This document shows, piece after piece, positions 22,954 through 31,167 of a stretch of DNA of 37,357 nt. Below the pieces are notes generated by a model that saw only the letters and a program-made list of their open reading frames with translations, ran no database searches and had not been told where the DNA came from. A program made the position numbers and the translations under genes. The number at the start of each line of letters is the position of its first letter. The stretch's first letter is position 1. Origin of the DNA: Candidatus Bipolaricaulota bacterium (GTDB lineage Bacteria > Bipolaricaulota > Bipolaricaulia > UBA7950 > UBA9294); NCBI GenBank assembly GCA_030606565.1, contig JAUWGE010000016.1, forward strand, positions 1-37,357, written 5' to 3'.

Positions 22954-23635
22954 CGCACTGATTCAAACGATCGATCTTCACAAGACGTACAAGACCGAGG
23001 CGATCGAAACGCCGGCCTTGAACGGTGTCGATTTCACGCTCCACGAGCGCGAGTTCACCGCAGTGGCCGGGCCTTCCGGCTCGGGAAAGTCGACGCTCCT
23101 TCACTTGCTGGGAGGGCTCGATCGCCCCACGTCCGGCGAGATCTTTCTCAACGGGGCCGCGATGTCTAGCCTATCGAAGGACCAACTCTCCCGTTTGCGT
23201 CTCACGCGGATCGGGTTCGTGTTCCAGGCGTACAACCTGATCCCAGTTCTCACGGTGCTGGAGAACACGGCGTTCGTGATGGAGCTTCAAGGAGTGGTCC
23301 GGCGTGAGCGGATCCGTCGTGCCCGCGCCATCCTCACAGAGCTTGGGATCGAGCAGTACGCGGATCAATTCCCCAATCGGATCTCAGGTGGTGAACAGCA
23401 GCGAGTCGCCGTCGCCCGCGCCGTCGTCACTGAGCCATCGATCGTCCTTGCCGACGAGCCAACGGCCAACCTCGATTCGAAGACGAGCCACGAGCTGATC
23501 GGGCTGATGCGGCGGTTAAACGAGGATAAGGGAGCGACGTTCCTGTTTGCCACCCACGATCGACGCCTACACGACCAGGTGAGCCGCCTCCTCACCCTGG
23601 AGGACGGACGGATCACCCAGGATCAGTGTCGATAA
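22943..23635 (+). CDS. ABC transporter ATP-binding protein, MacB/LolD type
   Basis: The 230-residue ATPase has Walker A GPSGSGKS (43-50), Q-loop [17 protein letters not shown] (92-108), signature [14 protein letters not shown] (147-160), Walker B VLADEP (168-173) and the H-loop in FATHDRR. The YNLIPxLTVxEN element is typical of the LolD/MacB/FtsE subfamily. It overlaps the second permease gene by 11 bp and is the only ATPase of the cluster, so it must serve both permeases. Confidence 0.95.
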   Translation: MSNNALIQTIDLHKTYKTEAIETPALNGVDFTLHEREFTAVAGPSGSGKSTLLHLLGGLDRPTSGEIFLNGAAMSSLSKDQLSRLRLTRIGFVFQAYNLIPVLTVLENTAFVMELQGVVRRERIRRARAILTELGIEQYADQFPNRISGGEQQRVAVARAVVTEPSIVLADEPTANLDSKTSHELIGLMRRLNEDKGATFLFATHDRRLHDQVSRLLTLEDGRITQDQCR

Positions 23636-23778
23636 CCCGTCGATTCGGTCTCCTCTTCCCCTCTTTATGGGGATGTTTGACCTTGGTCGAACCTTGTCGA
23701 TGTGCTACTCTATTAACTAACCGCAAAGAACATGTCTGTTGTACTCGAGGGAGGAGTCGCAGACGGGAGGAGGTACAC

Positions 23779-26250
23779 GTGAACACAGGATTAAAGGTCG
23801 TGCTAATGATCGTCACGGGGGCGCTCCTCACCGTCACAGGCTTGGCGCAGGAGAGGGAGGTAGTGATAAATGAGGTAGCGTGGGGCGGGTGCCGAGAGGA
23901 CCCAACCGGTGAGTGGATTGAGCTTTTCAACTCGACTGATCACGCTATCACTCTTGAAGGTTGGTGTCTGGTCTCCTCAGACGGGAGTCCGGACATCATT
24001 CTGCGAGGGACGATCTCCCCGTCCGGCTTCTACCTCCTCGAACGGGACGATGACGGGGCTGTGCCCGATATTGACGCTGATCTCATCTATTGTGGAGCGC
24101 TGCGAGACGACGGTGAGGCCCTCCGCCTCCTTGACCCGACCGAAAGAATCGTCGATACGGCGAACCAGGAGGAAGACCGCTGGCCTGCGGGAACGAACGG
24201 ATTAGGATTTCCTGCCTGGTGCTCCATGGAGCGAGTCGATCCCACTGGACCTGATATACTGGCGAACTGGGCAACTCACCGACCTGTTTCCAGTGGGGAT
24301 GCAGAAGGAGATGCCATCTGCGGAACCCCGAAAGCCGGTAACTCGGTTTTCAACCTCAGTCCTATAGCCGAGTTCTCGGTTAGCCCTGCACTTGCTCATC
24401 CGGGTGAGCCGGTTTTCTTTGACGCCAGTGCCTCGTCCGACCCGAATGGAGAAATCACCTCCTTTACCTGGAACTTTGGGGATAGAGCAACAGGCAAGGG
24501 ACAGAAAACCAGTCACATATATGTCGAATCCGGCACGTATATGGTTTCCCTTGTGGTTACGGATGATGCGGGAGCAGTCTCCCGACCAAAGTGCGAAGTG
24601 CCAGTCATCGTCAACTACCAACCGCTTGTCGATTTCAGCGTTAGATCGTCGTCCTTGGATCGGGTGTTGCAGAGCCTTGACGTGATCGAGTTCATCGACG
24701 AATCCTATGACCCCGACGGTGAGATTGTCGCTTGGTGCTGGGGCTTTGGCGACGGCAAGGTCAGCGAAGGCCAGACCGCTTCACACACGTACCAGCATAG
24801 CGGAGAGTACATCATCACATTGACCGTCACCGACGACAGAAGAGGGGCAGCGTCTCAAACACAGTCGCTGCGGATAGAGAGCCGATTACCGGTGGCCAGG
24901 TTTGACTTTGCCCCGAAAATTCCCAATGAGGGAGCGCAAGTTACGTTTGATGCCTCGGCCTCCTACGACGAAGATGGCGCTGTTGTCCGTTATGAATGGG
25001 ACTTCAACGCGGATGGTTTGATCGATATTTGTACTGAGCAGCCGACCGCCAGCTATACGTTTCCAAAAGGAGGGGAGTTTGAGGTTACCCTGCGCGTGAT
25101 TGACGCGGAAGGTGCTACTTCATCTTTATTCTCCACGATGATCGACGTTAACTGGAAACCTGTTGCCGCATTCCGGGCCTCAAGCTTCTCCCCAAACGAG
25201 CTGGAAGAGGTCTCCTTTACCGATTGTTCGCGTGATCCAGGAGGAGCGATTGAAACGTGGCGTTGGGACTTTGGCGATGGGACTTCCTCGGATTTGCCCT
25301 CCCCTTGCCACATCTATCAGGAGGACGGTACCTACACGGTGACTCTGACTGTCACCGATAAAAACGGTGTTCAAGATCAGACGAGTGCCAATATCGCGGT
25401 GAAAAATCTTACGCCGGTCGCCAAGTTCACCGCCAACGGGAAGGAAGATAAGTTGGAGGTATTAACAAAGGATCTCGTCACCTTCGACGCCTCAAAGTCC
25501 GAGGACCGAAGCCCAGAAGGGAAGATCGTCCGTTACGAGTGGGACTTAAACGGCGACGGCACTTACGAGGAGTGCACGACCTCTCCTACTCTTACCCACA
25601 GCTACCCCGACGACGGCAACTATAAGGTCCGTTTGCGAGTGGCCGACGATGACGGTGCGACTGCGCTCTCCAGCCTGATCATGCTTGAAGCGAAAAACCG
25701 GCCGCCAAATGCCGCCTTTGATTGGGCCCCGAGGTTGCCTGATGACTCAAGCGAGGCAGTGTTTTTCGATAGGTCAACCGATGTGGACGGCGTGATCATC
25801 GGTTGGCGGTGGGAGTTCGGTGATGGTGAGACCGCAACGAATCAGACAGCCTCGCATGCTTTCCCAGACGACGGCGTGTACACGGTCACTCTGGTCGTAC
25901 GCGACGATGACGGCTCCGCGTCGCCACTTTTAAGTAAGGAGATCATCGTTAGCAACGCCTCACCGTTGGCGGCGTTCAGGGTTTCCACCTCCTCGCCACG
26001 GGTCGGTGAAGCCGTACACTTTATTGATCGTTCCTGCGATCTGAGCCCCACTGGTGCGATCATCCATGTGGCGTGGGACTTCGGGGATGGAACGAGCTGC
26101 CCAGGCTTACCAGGCTGCTGCGGTGACGGGGATATCCACTCTCTTACTCACATCTACGACGTACCCGGCGTCTACACCGTAACCCTTATCGTGATCGACG
26201 AGGAAGGTGCACTGAGCAGCATTTCGCGGACACTTACGGTAAGAGAGTAG
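23779..26250 (+). CDS. Secreted protein with lamin-tail domain and seven PKD repeats
   Basis: The product is 823 residues from the GTG at 23779, chosen because GGAGGAGG lies just upstream; the frame is open to 23626 but lacks a site there. A signal peptide ends near LTVTGLAQ. Residues about 27-145 form a lamin-tail (LTD) domain (EVVINEVAWGG, PTGEWIELFN, GFYLLERDDDG, CSMERVDPTG). Then come seven PKD repeats, each about 85 residues, with signatures such as FTWNFGD, CWGFGDG, YEWDFNADG, WRWDFGDGT, YEWDLNGDG, WRWEFGDGE and VAWDFGDGT. No anchor is visible at the C-terminus. LTD domains are often on secreted nucleases or adhesins; here no enzyme domain follows. Function is unknown; extracellular binding role inferred. 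Confidence 0.9.
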   Translation: MNTGLKVVLMIVTGALLTVTGLAQEREVVINEVAWGGCREDPTGEWIELFNSTDHAITLEGWCLVSSDGSPDIILRGTISPSGFYLLERDDDGAVPDIDADLIYCGALRDDGEALRLLDPTERIVDTANQEEDRWPAGTNGLGFPAWCSMERVDPTGPDILANWATHRPVSSGDAEGDAICGTPKAGNSVFNLSPIAEFSVSPALAHPGEPVFFDASASSDPNGEITSFTWNFGDRATGKGQKTSHIYVESGTYMVSLVVTDDAGAVSRPKCEVPVIVNYQPLVDFSVRSSSLDRVLQSLDVIEFIDESYDPDGEIVAWCWGFGDGKVSEGQTASHTYQHSGEYIITLTVTDDRRGAASQTQSLRIESRLPVARFDFAPKIPNEGAQVTFDASASYDEDGAVVRYEWDFNADGLIDICTEQPTASYTFPKGGEFEVTLRVIDAEGATSSLFSTMIDVNWKPVAAFRASSFSPNELEEVSFTDCSRDPGGAIETWRWDFGDGTSSDLPSPCHIYQEDGTYTVTLTVTDKNGVQDQTSANIAVKNLTPVAKFTANGKEDKLEVLTKDLVTFDASKSEDRSPEGKIVRYEWDLNGDGTYEECTTSPTLTHSYPDDGNYKVRLRVADDDGATALSSLIMLEAKNRPPNAAFDWAPRLPDDSSEAVFFDRSTDVDGVIIGWRWEFGDGETATNQTASHAFPDDGVYTVTLVVRDDDGSASPLLSKEIIVSNASPLAAFRVSTSSPRVGEAVHFIDRSCDLSPTGAIIHVAWDFGDGTSCPGLPGCCGDGDIHSLTHIYDVPGVYTVTLIVIDEEGALSSISRTLTVRE

Positions 26251-26291
26251 AAAGGTAAATGTGTTTAGCCTTACCGCGATGTGCGCGAGGT

Positions 26292-26948
26292 CTAAACAGC
26301 AAGGCGGTAACCGAACCCACGCACAGTGAGTACGATCTTAGGATGGGCCGGATCCTCTTCCAGTTTCTTGCGCAACAGATAGGCGTACTTCTGCACATCC
26401 TGTGAGGTGGCGTACGTACTCTTCGGCCACAGATAAGCCAGGATCTCTTCGCCTGAGAAGACCTTCCCTGGTTTGGAAGAGAGCAGCTTCAATAAGCTAT
26501 ACTCCTTTGGAGAGAGAGAGATTGTCTTTCCCCGTACCCATACCTGCTTACGGGCATCGTCGATCGAGAGTCCCACCCGCTTCAACTGCGTTTTGTAACG
26601 GCGCAGGACGGCCTCGATACGGGCTTTCATCTCCTCGAGGTCAAACGGCTTTTGGATATAGTCATCGGCACCTTGGGAGAGCCCCTTGACTTTGTCATCT
26701 ACTCTTCCAAGAGCGGTCAGCATGATCACCGGTGTATCGCTTTGCGTGCGAATCTCTTTAAGAACCTCCCATCCGTTCTTTCCCGGGAGTCTTACATCTA
26801 GCAGGACTAAGTCTGGCTCGACCTCGGTGAACTGCCGCAGTCCTTCGGTGCCACTAGTGGTGGTGATCACTTCGTACCCCTGTGAGGTGAGGAAGCTGCG
26901 AAGGATCTCTAAAATGTCAGACTCATCCTCAATAGCCAGGATCCGCAT
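26292..26948 (-). CDS. OmpR-family response regulator
   Basis: The 218-residue regulator has a receiver domain with phospho-acceptor D51 (LVLLDVRLPG), acidic pair E7/D8 (AIEDES), T78 and K100 (DDYIQKPFD). The C-terminal winged helix (about 130-218) contains LSPKEYSLLKLL, RKKLEEDP and VRGFGYRLAV. The ATG at 26948 is preferred because GGAGGT stands upstream; another frame start at 26960 has none. It lies 35 nt after the histidine kinase, forming a two-component pair. Target genes are not evident. Confidence 0.95.
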   Translation of the reverse strand: MRILAIEDESDILEILRSFLTSQGYEVITTTSGTEGLRQFTEVEPDLVLLDVRLPGKNGWEVLKEIRTQSDTPVIMLTALGRVDDKVKGLSQGADDYIQKPFDLEEMKARIEAVLRRYKTQLKRVGLSIDDARKQVWVRGKTISLSPKEYSLLKLLSSKPGKVFSGEEILAYLWPKSTYATSQDVQKYAYLLRKKLEEDPAHPKIVLTVRGFGYRLAV

Positions 26949-26982
26949 TCCTACCTCCACAAAGCCATCCTTAATGACAAGG

Positions 26983-28638
26983 CTAGCCTTTGTTTTGCAC
27001 GGGCAGCGCTTTGGGCAAAGTGAAGGAGAAGGTACTCCCTTTCTCCTCTCCGGGGCTACTCACCGATACCGAACCGCCCGAAGTTTCTACTAAGCGCTTA
27101 ACGATGCTCAACCCCAGGCCGGTTCCGCCCTCTTCAACTTGCCGTGCGGCCTCGGTGCGGTAGAATTCATAGAAGATCCGTTCCTGTTCCTGCAGGGGGA
27201 TGCCGATTCCGTTATCTGCTATGTCCACACGCACGAACTCGCCCGTGTCGCTAAGAGTGATCGCGATTCCTCCCCCAGATGGGGTATAGGCCATGGCGTT
27301 TGCCAAGAGGTTTATCAAGATCTGTTCGACCGCATTTGAGTCGGCGTGAACCGTCGTCTGAAGGTGCTCTTGATTCCAAGTCAGGCTCTGTCCCTTCTCA
27401 TCCATCTGCGGCTTGAGTGTCTGGAGGACCTTCTTCAAGATTGCCCCCAGGTCAACCTCCCTTGCGGAAAGGCGGACCTCCTCTGACTCGATTCGCGAAA
27501 TAGCAAGCAGTTCAGTGAGGAGGTTATCTAACCGTTCAGCCTGGGCATGGATTCTTTTCACTTTCATCCTCTGTTCGGCGCTCAGGCCTTTCTCCCTTCT
27601 TAAAAGATCGGCGAACCCTCGGATCGCGGTGAGCGGGGTTCGCAACTCGTGCGAAGTCGTGGACAAAAGACGACTCTTTTCATGGTTCAGACGCTCTACC
27701 TGAGTGGTGTAATCCCGCAGCTGCTGCTCATTTTGCTTCCACTCCGTCACGTCGTGCCCCACTATTATCACCGCTGTTAAGTTCCCGCCGCTGTCAACCA
27801 GGGTTCGGCCGGACCATGACATGACGCGCTCTTCGCCGGCTTTGGTTTGAATGTTCGATTCGATTTTCCGAAAAGACTTATCTTTGGCGGGCTTTTGCTG
27901 CCACATCGCTTGCATCTCTCTTTGCAAGGTGGGATTCAGCTGGAGCCGCTCCCAAATCTTATCGTTTCCGAGAACCTCCCCACGTGAATGACCACTGATT
28001 CGCTCCGCTTCATCGTTCCAGACGAGCACCTTCCCTTCCGGATCCAAGACAAAAAACAAAGAGTCCGCCAACTGAAGGAGCTTCTCATTGAACTCATGCA
28101 ATCGACGCAGCTCCACCACCGCCCGCTTCTCCTGCGTGATATCGCGAATAAGACAGAGGACTCCCGTACATGTTCCCGTTTCATCAACAACCGGTGTCTT
28201 AGAGAGATGTAACCACCTCTTACCTCCTGCTCCCTTGGTTTCCCAATCCTGAATTTGTGGTTTGCCCGTCTTCATTGCTTTGACATCGCTTCGGCGGTGT
28301 CTTTTGGCTTCGGAAGTGGGGAAAAGATCGAAGTCCGTTTTTCCGACGATTTCCTTTGCAGGCTTACCCAGAAACCGGCAAAAAGCCGGATTTACAACCT
28401 GGTAGACAGAATCCCGATCCTTTAGGACGAGAAGGTAGGGCGTGCCAGCGAAAACTGTCTTGATTGAGTTTTGTTGTTTTAGCCGTTCTTCTGTAGCGCT
28501 CATCGGCTGGTTTGTTTTGCGAACGCCCTTGGAGGAGACCGGGGTCTTAAGGAATCGAAGTCTCTTCAAAGTGGCAATCTGGCGGCGGAACCCCGCAAGT
28601 TTCTTTTTGAGCTTGTCCCTCTTTCTTAACTCGTTCAT
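26983..28638 (-). CDS. Soluble PAS-PAS sensor histidine kinase
   Basis: The 551-residue kinase lacks membrane segments. Order: a basic coiled N-terminus (1-55), PAS-1 (about 56-170), PAS-2 (about 180-300, ADSLFFVLDPEGKVLVWNDE), HisKA with phospho-acceptor H330 (TTSHELRTPLTAIRGFADLL) and HATPase_c with N-box N446 (LLANAMAYTP), G1 DNGIGI (475-480) and G2 GGTGLGLSI (504-512). It senses a cytosolic or diffusible signal through PAS; the ligand is not predictable, as no heme or FAD motif is visible. It is the first gene of the two-component pair. Confidence 0.95.
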   Translation of the reverse strand: MNELRKRDKLKKKLAGFRRQIATLKRLRFLKTPVSSKGVRKTNQPMSATEERLKQQNSIKTVFAGTPYLLVLKDRDSVYQVVNPAFCRFLGKPAKEIVGKTDFDLFPTSEAKRHRRSDVKAMKTGKPQIQDWETKGAGGKRWLHLSKTPVVDETGTCTGVLCLIRDITQEKRAVVELRRLHEFNEKLLQLADSLFFVLDPEGKVLVWNDEAERISGHSRGEVLGNDKIWERLQLNPTLQREMQAMWQQKPAKDKSFRKIESNIQTKAGEERVMSWSGRTLVDSGGNLTAVIIVGHDVTEWKQNEQQLRDYTTQVERLNHEKSRLLSTTSHELRTPLTAIRGFADLLRREKGLSAEQRMKVKRIHAQAERLDNLLTELLAISRIESEEVRLSAREVDLGAILKKVLQTLKPQMDEKGQSLTWNQEHLQTTVHADSNAVEQILINLLANAMAYTPSGGGIAITLSDTGEFVRVDIADNGIGIPLQEQERIFYEFYRTEAARQVEEGGTGLGLSIVKRLVETSGGSVSVSSPGEEKGSTFSFTLPKALPVQNKG

Positions 28639-28846
28639 TAAACTGTCCTTGATAGTAAATCTAATAAACGTCCTTCAGGTAATCTTGATACCATACAAGA
28701 AGAATTAGAATATTTGGGAATATTTCATAAAGAGCCTCCGCTGGATACCCTAAAGCTTGCTGGGGGGAGGAAAGCGGAGATTCGCCACAGGCGAACCTGC
28801 TTGTTGTTTGTACGAGCTACATGAACTCTGTCGGGAACAAACCTCT

Positions 28847-28892
28847 CAACGTCGGAGAGGTGCTCCGACCAACGTCGGAGATAAACTCCGAC
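28847..28892. repeat. Two tandem 23-bp hairpin units
   Basis: Units 28847-28869 and 28870-28892 both begin CAACGTCGGAG and end CTCCGAC, with different five-base loops (AGGTG and ATAAA). Each forms a GTCGGAG/CTCCGAC stem, eight base pairs in the second unit. Only the loops differ, which implies selection on the stem or a mobile hairpin that copies itself. They directly precede the dispersed repeat at 28907. Confidence 0.75.
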
Positions 28893-28906
28893 GCTACCTC
28901 CGTTTT

Positions 28907-28964
28907 TGTAGCGTCGCACCTTGCCTGCCTGTCGCGTCACCAGGGCAGACAGGTGTGCGACGTT
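28907..28964. repeat. Hairpin-forming dispersed repeat, copy 2
   Basis: This is the inverse-oriented, shorter relative of the 1067-1153 element. Its reverse complement starts AACGTCGCACACCTGTCTG and ends CAGGCAGGCAAGGTGCGACG then CTACA, matching both ends of copy 1 while lacking about 29 central bases. Confidence 0.7.
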
Positions 28965-29146
28965 ATTTCCGATGCGACAACGCGGTACATCAAGTTGCAG
29001 CATGAGGACCAACTCCGCTTAGACCTCTAGGTTTTTGCCTTATTAATGCCCCTTTAGCTTGCTGCGGGGTTCTTTAGTATTTAAACATTTGTTGTCACAG
29101 TTTTTTCTTAAGACCGTCCACGGAGGGAGATAGCATGAGTGAAAGG

Positions 29147-30511
29147 TCACTCGCGCGTCTCCTGCTCACTCTCTACTTCGCGGCTTCTTCGCAGAAAAGT
29201 GGGAATTTCAAGGTCTTCGCCTGGCTTGATCCGCTCTCGGCGCGGTAGGCGTTTTCTTTTTAGCTCCTCCTCGATTGACTCCTGAAAGTCGGCAGCGATC
29301 ACGGTGATCTTGATCCCGTTCGTCAAGCCCTGTTGTACGACCGCGCCGAAGACGAGGTCACACTCCGTTGCTGCGACTCGGCGAATTAGGTCGGCCGCTG
29401 CCGTCACCTCGCTCAGGGTCATATCCTCCCCCCCGGTGACGTTCATGATCATCTTCCGCGCTCCCCGGATCGATCCACCTTCCAAGAGCGGATTAGTGCT
29501 CGCTAGCTTCGCTGCGGTGAGGGCTCGTTGCTCCCCACGGGCCTCTCCCATCCCCATCATCGCCTCTCCCGCATTGGCGAGGACGTTGCGGATGTCGGCG
29601 AAGTCGAGGTTAACCAAGCCGCGAACTGTGATGAGATCGGAGATCCCCCGCACCCCTTGGTGGAGGATTCCATCGGCCAACTCGAACGCCTTAGTCATCG
29701 CCAGCCCTGTGGCTGCTGTTTCCAGGAGACGATCGTTGGCGATGACGATCAGGACGTCTACCGCCTCCCGCAGCTGCGTAAGCCCCTCTTGGGCACGAGC
29801 CTGGCGGACCGTACCCTCGAATGAGAACGGCTTGGTGACCACCCCGATCGTCAGCGCCCCGTTCTCCTGGGCGATCTCGGCGATCACCGGTGCGGCGCCT
29901 GTCCCTGTTCCTCCTCCCAATCCGGCGGTGATGAACACAAGGTCCATCCCTTTAAGGAGCGAAGCGATCTCCCAGCGAGACTCCAACGCCGCCTTTCTTC
30001 CCTTTGCCTCGTCCCCACCAGTACCGCGGCCGCCGGTGATATCCAGGCCGAGCTGGAGAATTTCGTGGGCACGAGAGATCCCTAGGACTTGTTTATCGGT
30101 GTCGGCCGCGATCAGTCTCACTCCCTGCAGGTGCTCCTCGTGCATCCGACCGACCGCGTTCACCCCACCGTCGCCGACCCCAAGCACCGCGATGCGTGCG
30201 TTTACTCCTCGCTGTAGGCGCTGCTCCTGTGCCCGCTCGACCAACGGGGGCTCGCCGATAACGAGGCGGCGCGGTCCGATCACCCGGGCAATCGTCTCCT
30301 CCAGTTTGGCCTGTTTGCGCTGGCAGTACTCCTTTTTGAACTCGCTGTCTACAGCGATGGTGATCTGTTCGTCATTAAGGGTGATCGCCTGGGGATCCTT
30401 GGGTAGACACGCCTGTAGGATGCGGTCTTCGATCGCTTCTAGCACCTCACGCCAGCGTTCCCGCAACCCCCCTTCCTGGTATAAACTCTCTTGATAGTCC
30501 TTCTCTGACAT
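29147..30511 (-). CDS. ftsZ: FtsZ-like division GTPase with N-terminal DnaA-domain-I-like fusion
   Basis: The product is 454 residues from the ATG at 30511 (AGGAG 8 nt upstream). Residues 106-410 are FtsZ: GVGDGGVNAVGRM (111-123; normally GGGG), ADTD (136-139; normally NTD), tubulin signature GGGTGTG (199-205) and T7 loop NLDFAD (301-306). A short linker leads to a conserved-type C-terminal peptide, LEIPTFLRR (434-442), so tethering to FtsA or similar is possible. The first ~85 residues are extra. RWREVLEAIEDRI (19-31), then AITLNDEQITIAVDSEFKKE (42-61) and LEETIARVIG (70-79), follow the helix-strand-strand-helix order of DnaA domain I (or DciA). Such a fusion would link division to replication or DnaB-loading partners. 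GTPase assignment is secure; the domain name is inference. It is not in a dcw cluster. Confidence 0.92.
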   Translation of the reverse strand: MSEKDYQESLYQEGGLRERWREVLEAIEDRILQACLPKDPQAITLNDEQITIAVDSEFKKEYCQRKQAKLEETIARVIGPRRLVIGEPPLVERAQEQRLQRGVNARIAVLGVGDGGVNAVGRMHEEHLQGVRLIAADTDKQVLGISRAHEILQLGLDITGGRGTGGDEAKGRKAALESRWEIASLLKGMDLVFITAGLGGGTGTGAAPVIAEIAQENGALTIGVVTKPFSFEGTVRQARAQEGLTQLREAVDVLIVIANDRLLETAATGLAMTKAFELADGILHQGVRGISDLITVRGLVNLDFADIRNVLANAGEAMMGMGEARGEQRALTAAKLASTNPLLEGGSIRGARKMIMNVTGGEDMTLSEVTAAADLIRRVAATECDLVFGAVVQQGLTNGIKITVIAADFQESIEEELKRKRLPRRERIKPGEDLEIPTFLRRSREVESEQETRE

Positions 30512-30634
30512 CTTCTTCTCTCCTAGCATCATTCTCTATCGATGTGGGAGAAAAGTCAACAAGGACGCGTGATCAGGGATGCTGGTGGTCTTGCCGGATG
30601 AGGAGCAATCCTCTATCATCGGGAGGAGTAGGAA

Positions 30635-30970
30635 ATGAACGTTTCTTCAGTTTGGCACGTATTAAAGTGGGTCCTGGCTGCACTAGCCGCTGGGTTTATC
30701 GGCCAGTTTGGTCGTGTCCTCGCCATGCGCTTGATCGCGCGACGCCGCAAAAAAAGGGACACTCAAGCGAACAATACCGATGGAGGGATGACTCCATCAC
30801 CTGAGTTCCTCCTCAACCAGGAGAAGGTTAAGGCCTTGGTGAAGCTGGAGAAAAAGTGTGCCAAAGCACAGGTGAAAAAGGCAAAGAAAAAAGCTCCTCA
30901 CGGTAAGGTAACTCACAGAAAGACTCAAGAGATGGGTCTCTCGCAGAGCCGCAAAGAACGCAGAGAGTGA
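30635..30970 (+). CDS. Small membrane protein with lysine-rich tail, C-terminus altered by a palindromic insertion
   Basis: GGAGG precedes the ATG. One membrane segment (about 7-30, HVLKWVLAALAAGFIGQFGRVLA) is followed by a very basic cytosolic part with repeated K/A (KKCAKAQVKKAKKKA). The last 11 residues (from L101, LSQSRKERRE) are encoded by the palindromic element at 30938-31010. The frame without that element continues for another 40 codons (31011-31133). No family is recognised. As it stands it is 111 residues; the ancestral form would be about 140. Confidence 0.6.
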   Translation: MNVSSVWHVLKWVLAALAAGFIGQFGRVLAMRLIARRRKKRDTQANNTDGGMTPSPEFLLNQEKVKALVKLEKKCAKAQVKKAKKKAPHGKVTHRKTQEMGLSQSRKERRE

Positions 30971-31010
30971 AAATCTATAATTCTTGGCGATCTTAGCGTC
31001 TTGGCGAGAG
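30938..31010. repeat. 73-bp imperfect palindrome of the CGC-AAG type, inserted in a small gene
   Basis: CTCTCGCAGAGCCGCAAAGA (start 30938), then ACGCAGAGA, is mirrored by a right arm whose reverse complement reads CTCTCGCCAAGACGCTAAGA then TCGCCAAGAA (end 31010). The spaced CGC/AAG words are a recognisable style of dispersed bacterial palindrome. The arms are about 30 bp with about 15 bp between. It has no coding function of its own, but extends the upstream frame by 11 codons. Confidence 0.75.
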
Positions 31011-31133
31011 AAAGGGAATTTGGCTTCTCACGGTGATGACGTCTTGGGTTTTATGGCAGGAGTGCCTCTTACAAGCATCCCTTACCTTGCCTGGAGCGTG
31101 AGGAGCCAGAAAAAGAAGGAAATGCAGGACTGA
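31011..31133 (+). pseudogene. Severed 3' part of the small membrane protein gene
   Basis: Removing the 73-bp palindrome joins codon GGT at 30935 to AAA at 31011 in frame. The frame then runs KGNLASHGDDVLGF and MAGVPLTSIPYLAWSVRS, then QKKKEMQD, to TGA at 31131. The hydrophobic then basic end resembles the style of the upstream protein. Alternatively the ATG at 31053 starts an independent 26-residue peptide, but no ribosome-binding site supports that. Confidence 0.5.
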
Positions 31134-31167
31134 TCCCTGAGATGATTGCCTCACTTGGGTGCGGGGG

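Larger units (their letters stand above)
28639..29146. other. Gene-free repeat-rich region
   Basis: No coding frame is convincing. The central part (28847-28964) is a run of hairpins plus a dispersed repeat, listed separately. AGCTTGCTG-GGGG occurs twice (about 28755 and 29055). The region is flanked by the start of the histidine kinase and the end of ftsZ. Confidence 0.6.

Noticed and set aside
28847-28964. CRISPR array
   Set aside because: Units are tandem hairpins without spacers, and no cas genes are in the window.
29137-29152. GAGTGA-AAGG-TCACTC hairpin at the ftsZ stop as terminator
   Set aside because: Short stem, no T-run on either side.
29134-29247. 37-codon plus-strand frame with GGAGGG and a signal-like start
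   Set aside because: Fully inside the 3' end of ftsZ antisense; hydrophobic start is likely chance.
29304-30494. 396-codon open frame antisense to ftsZ
   Set aside because: Serine/arginine-rich translation typical of a shadow of a GC-rich gene; no ribosome-binding site or family.
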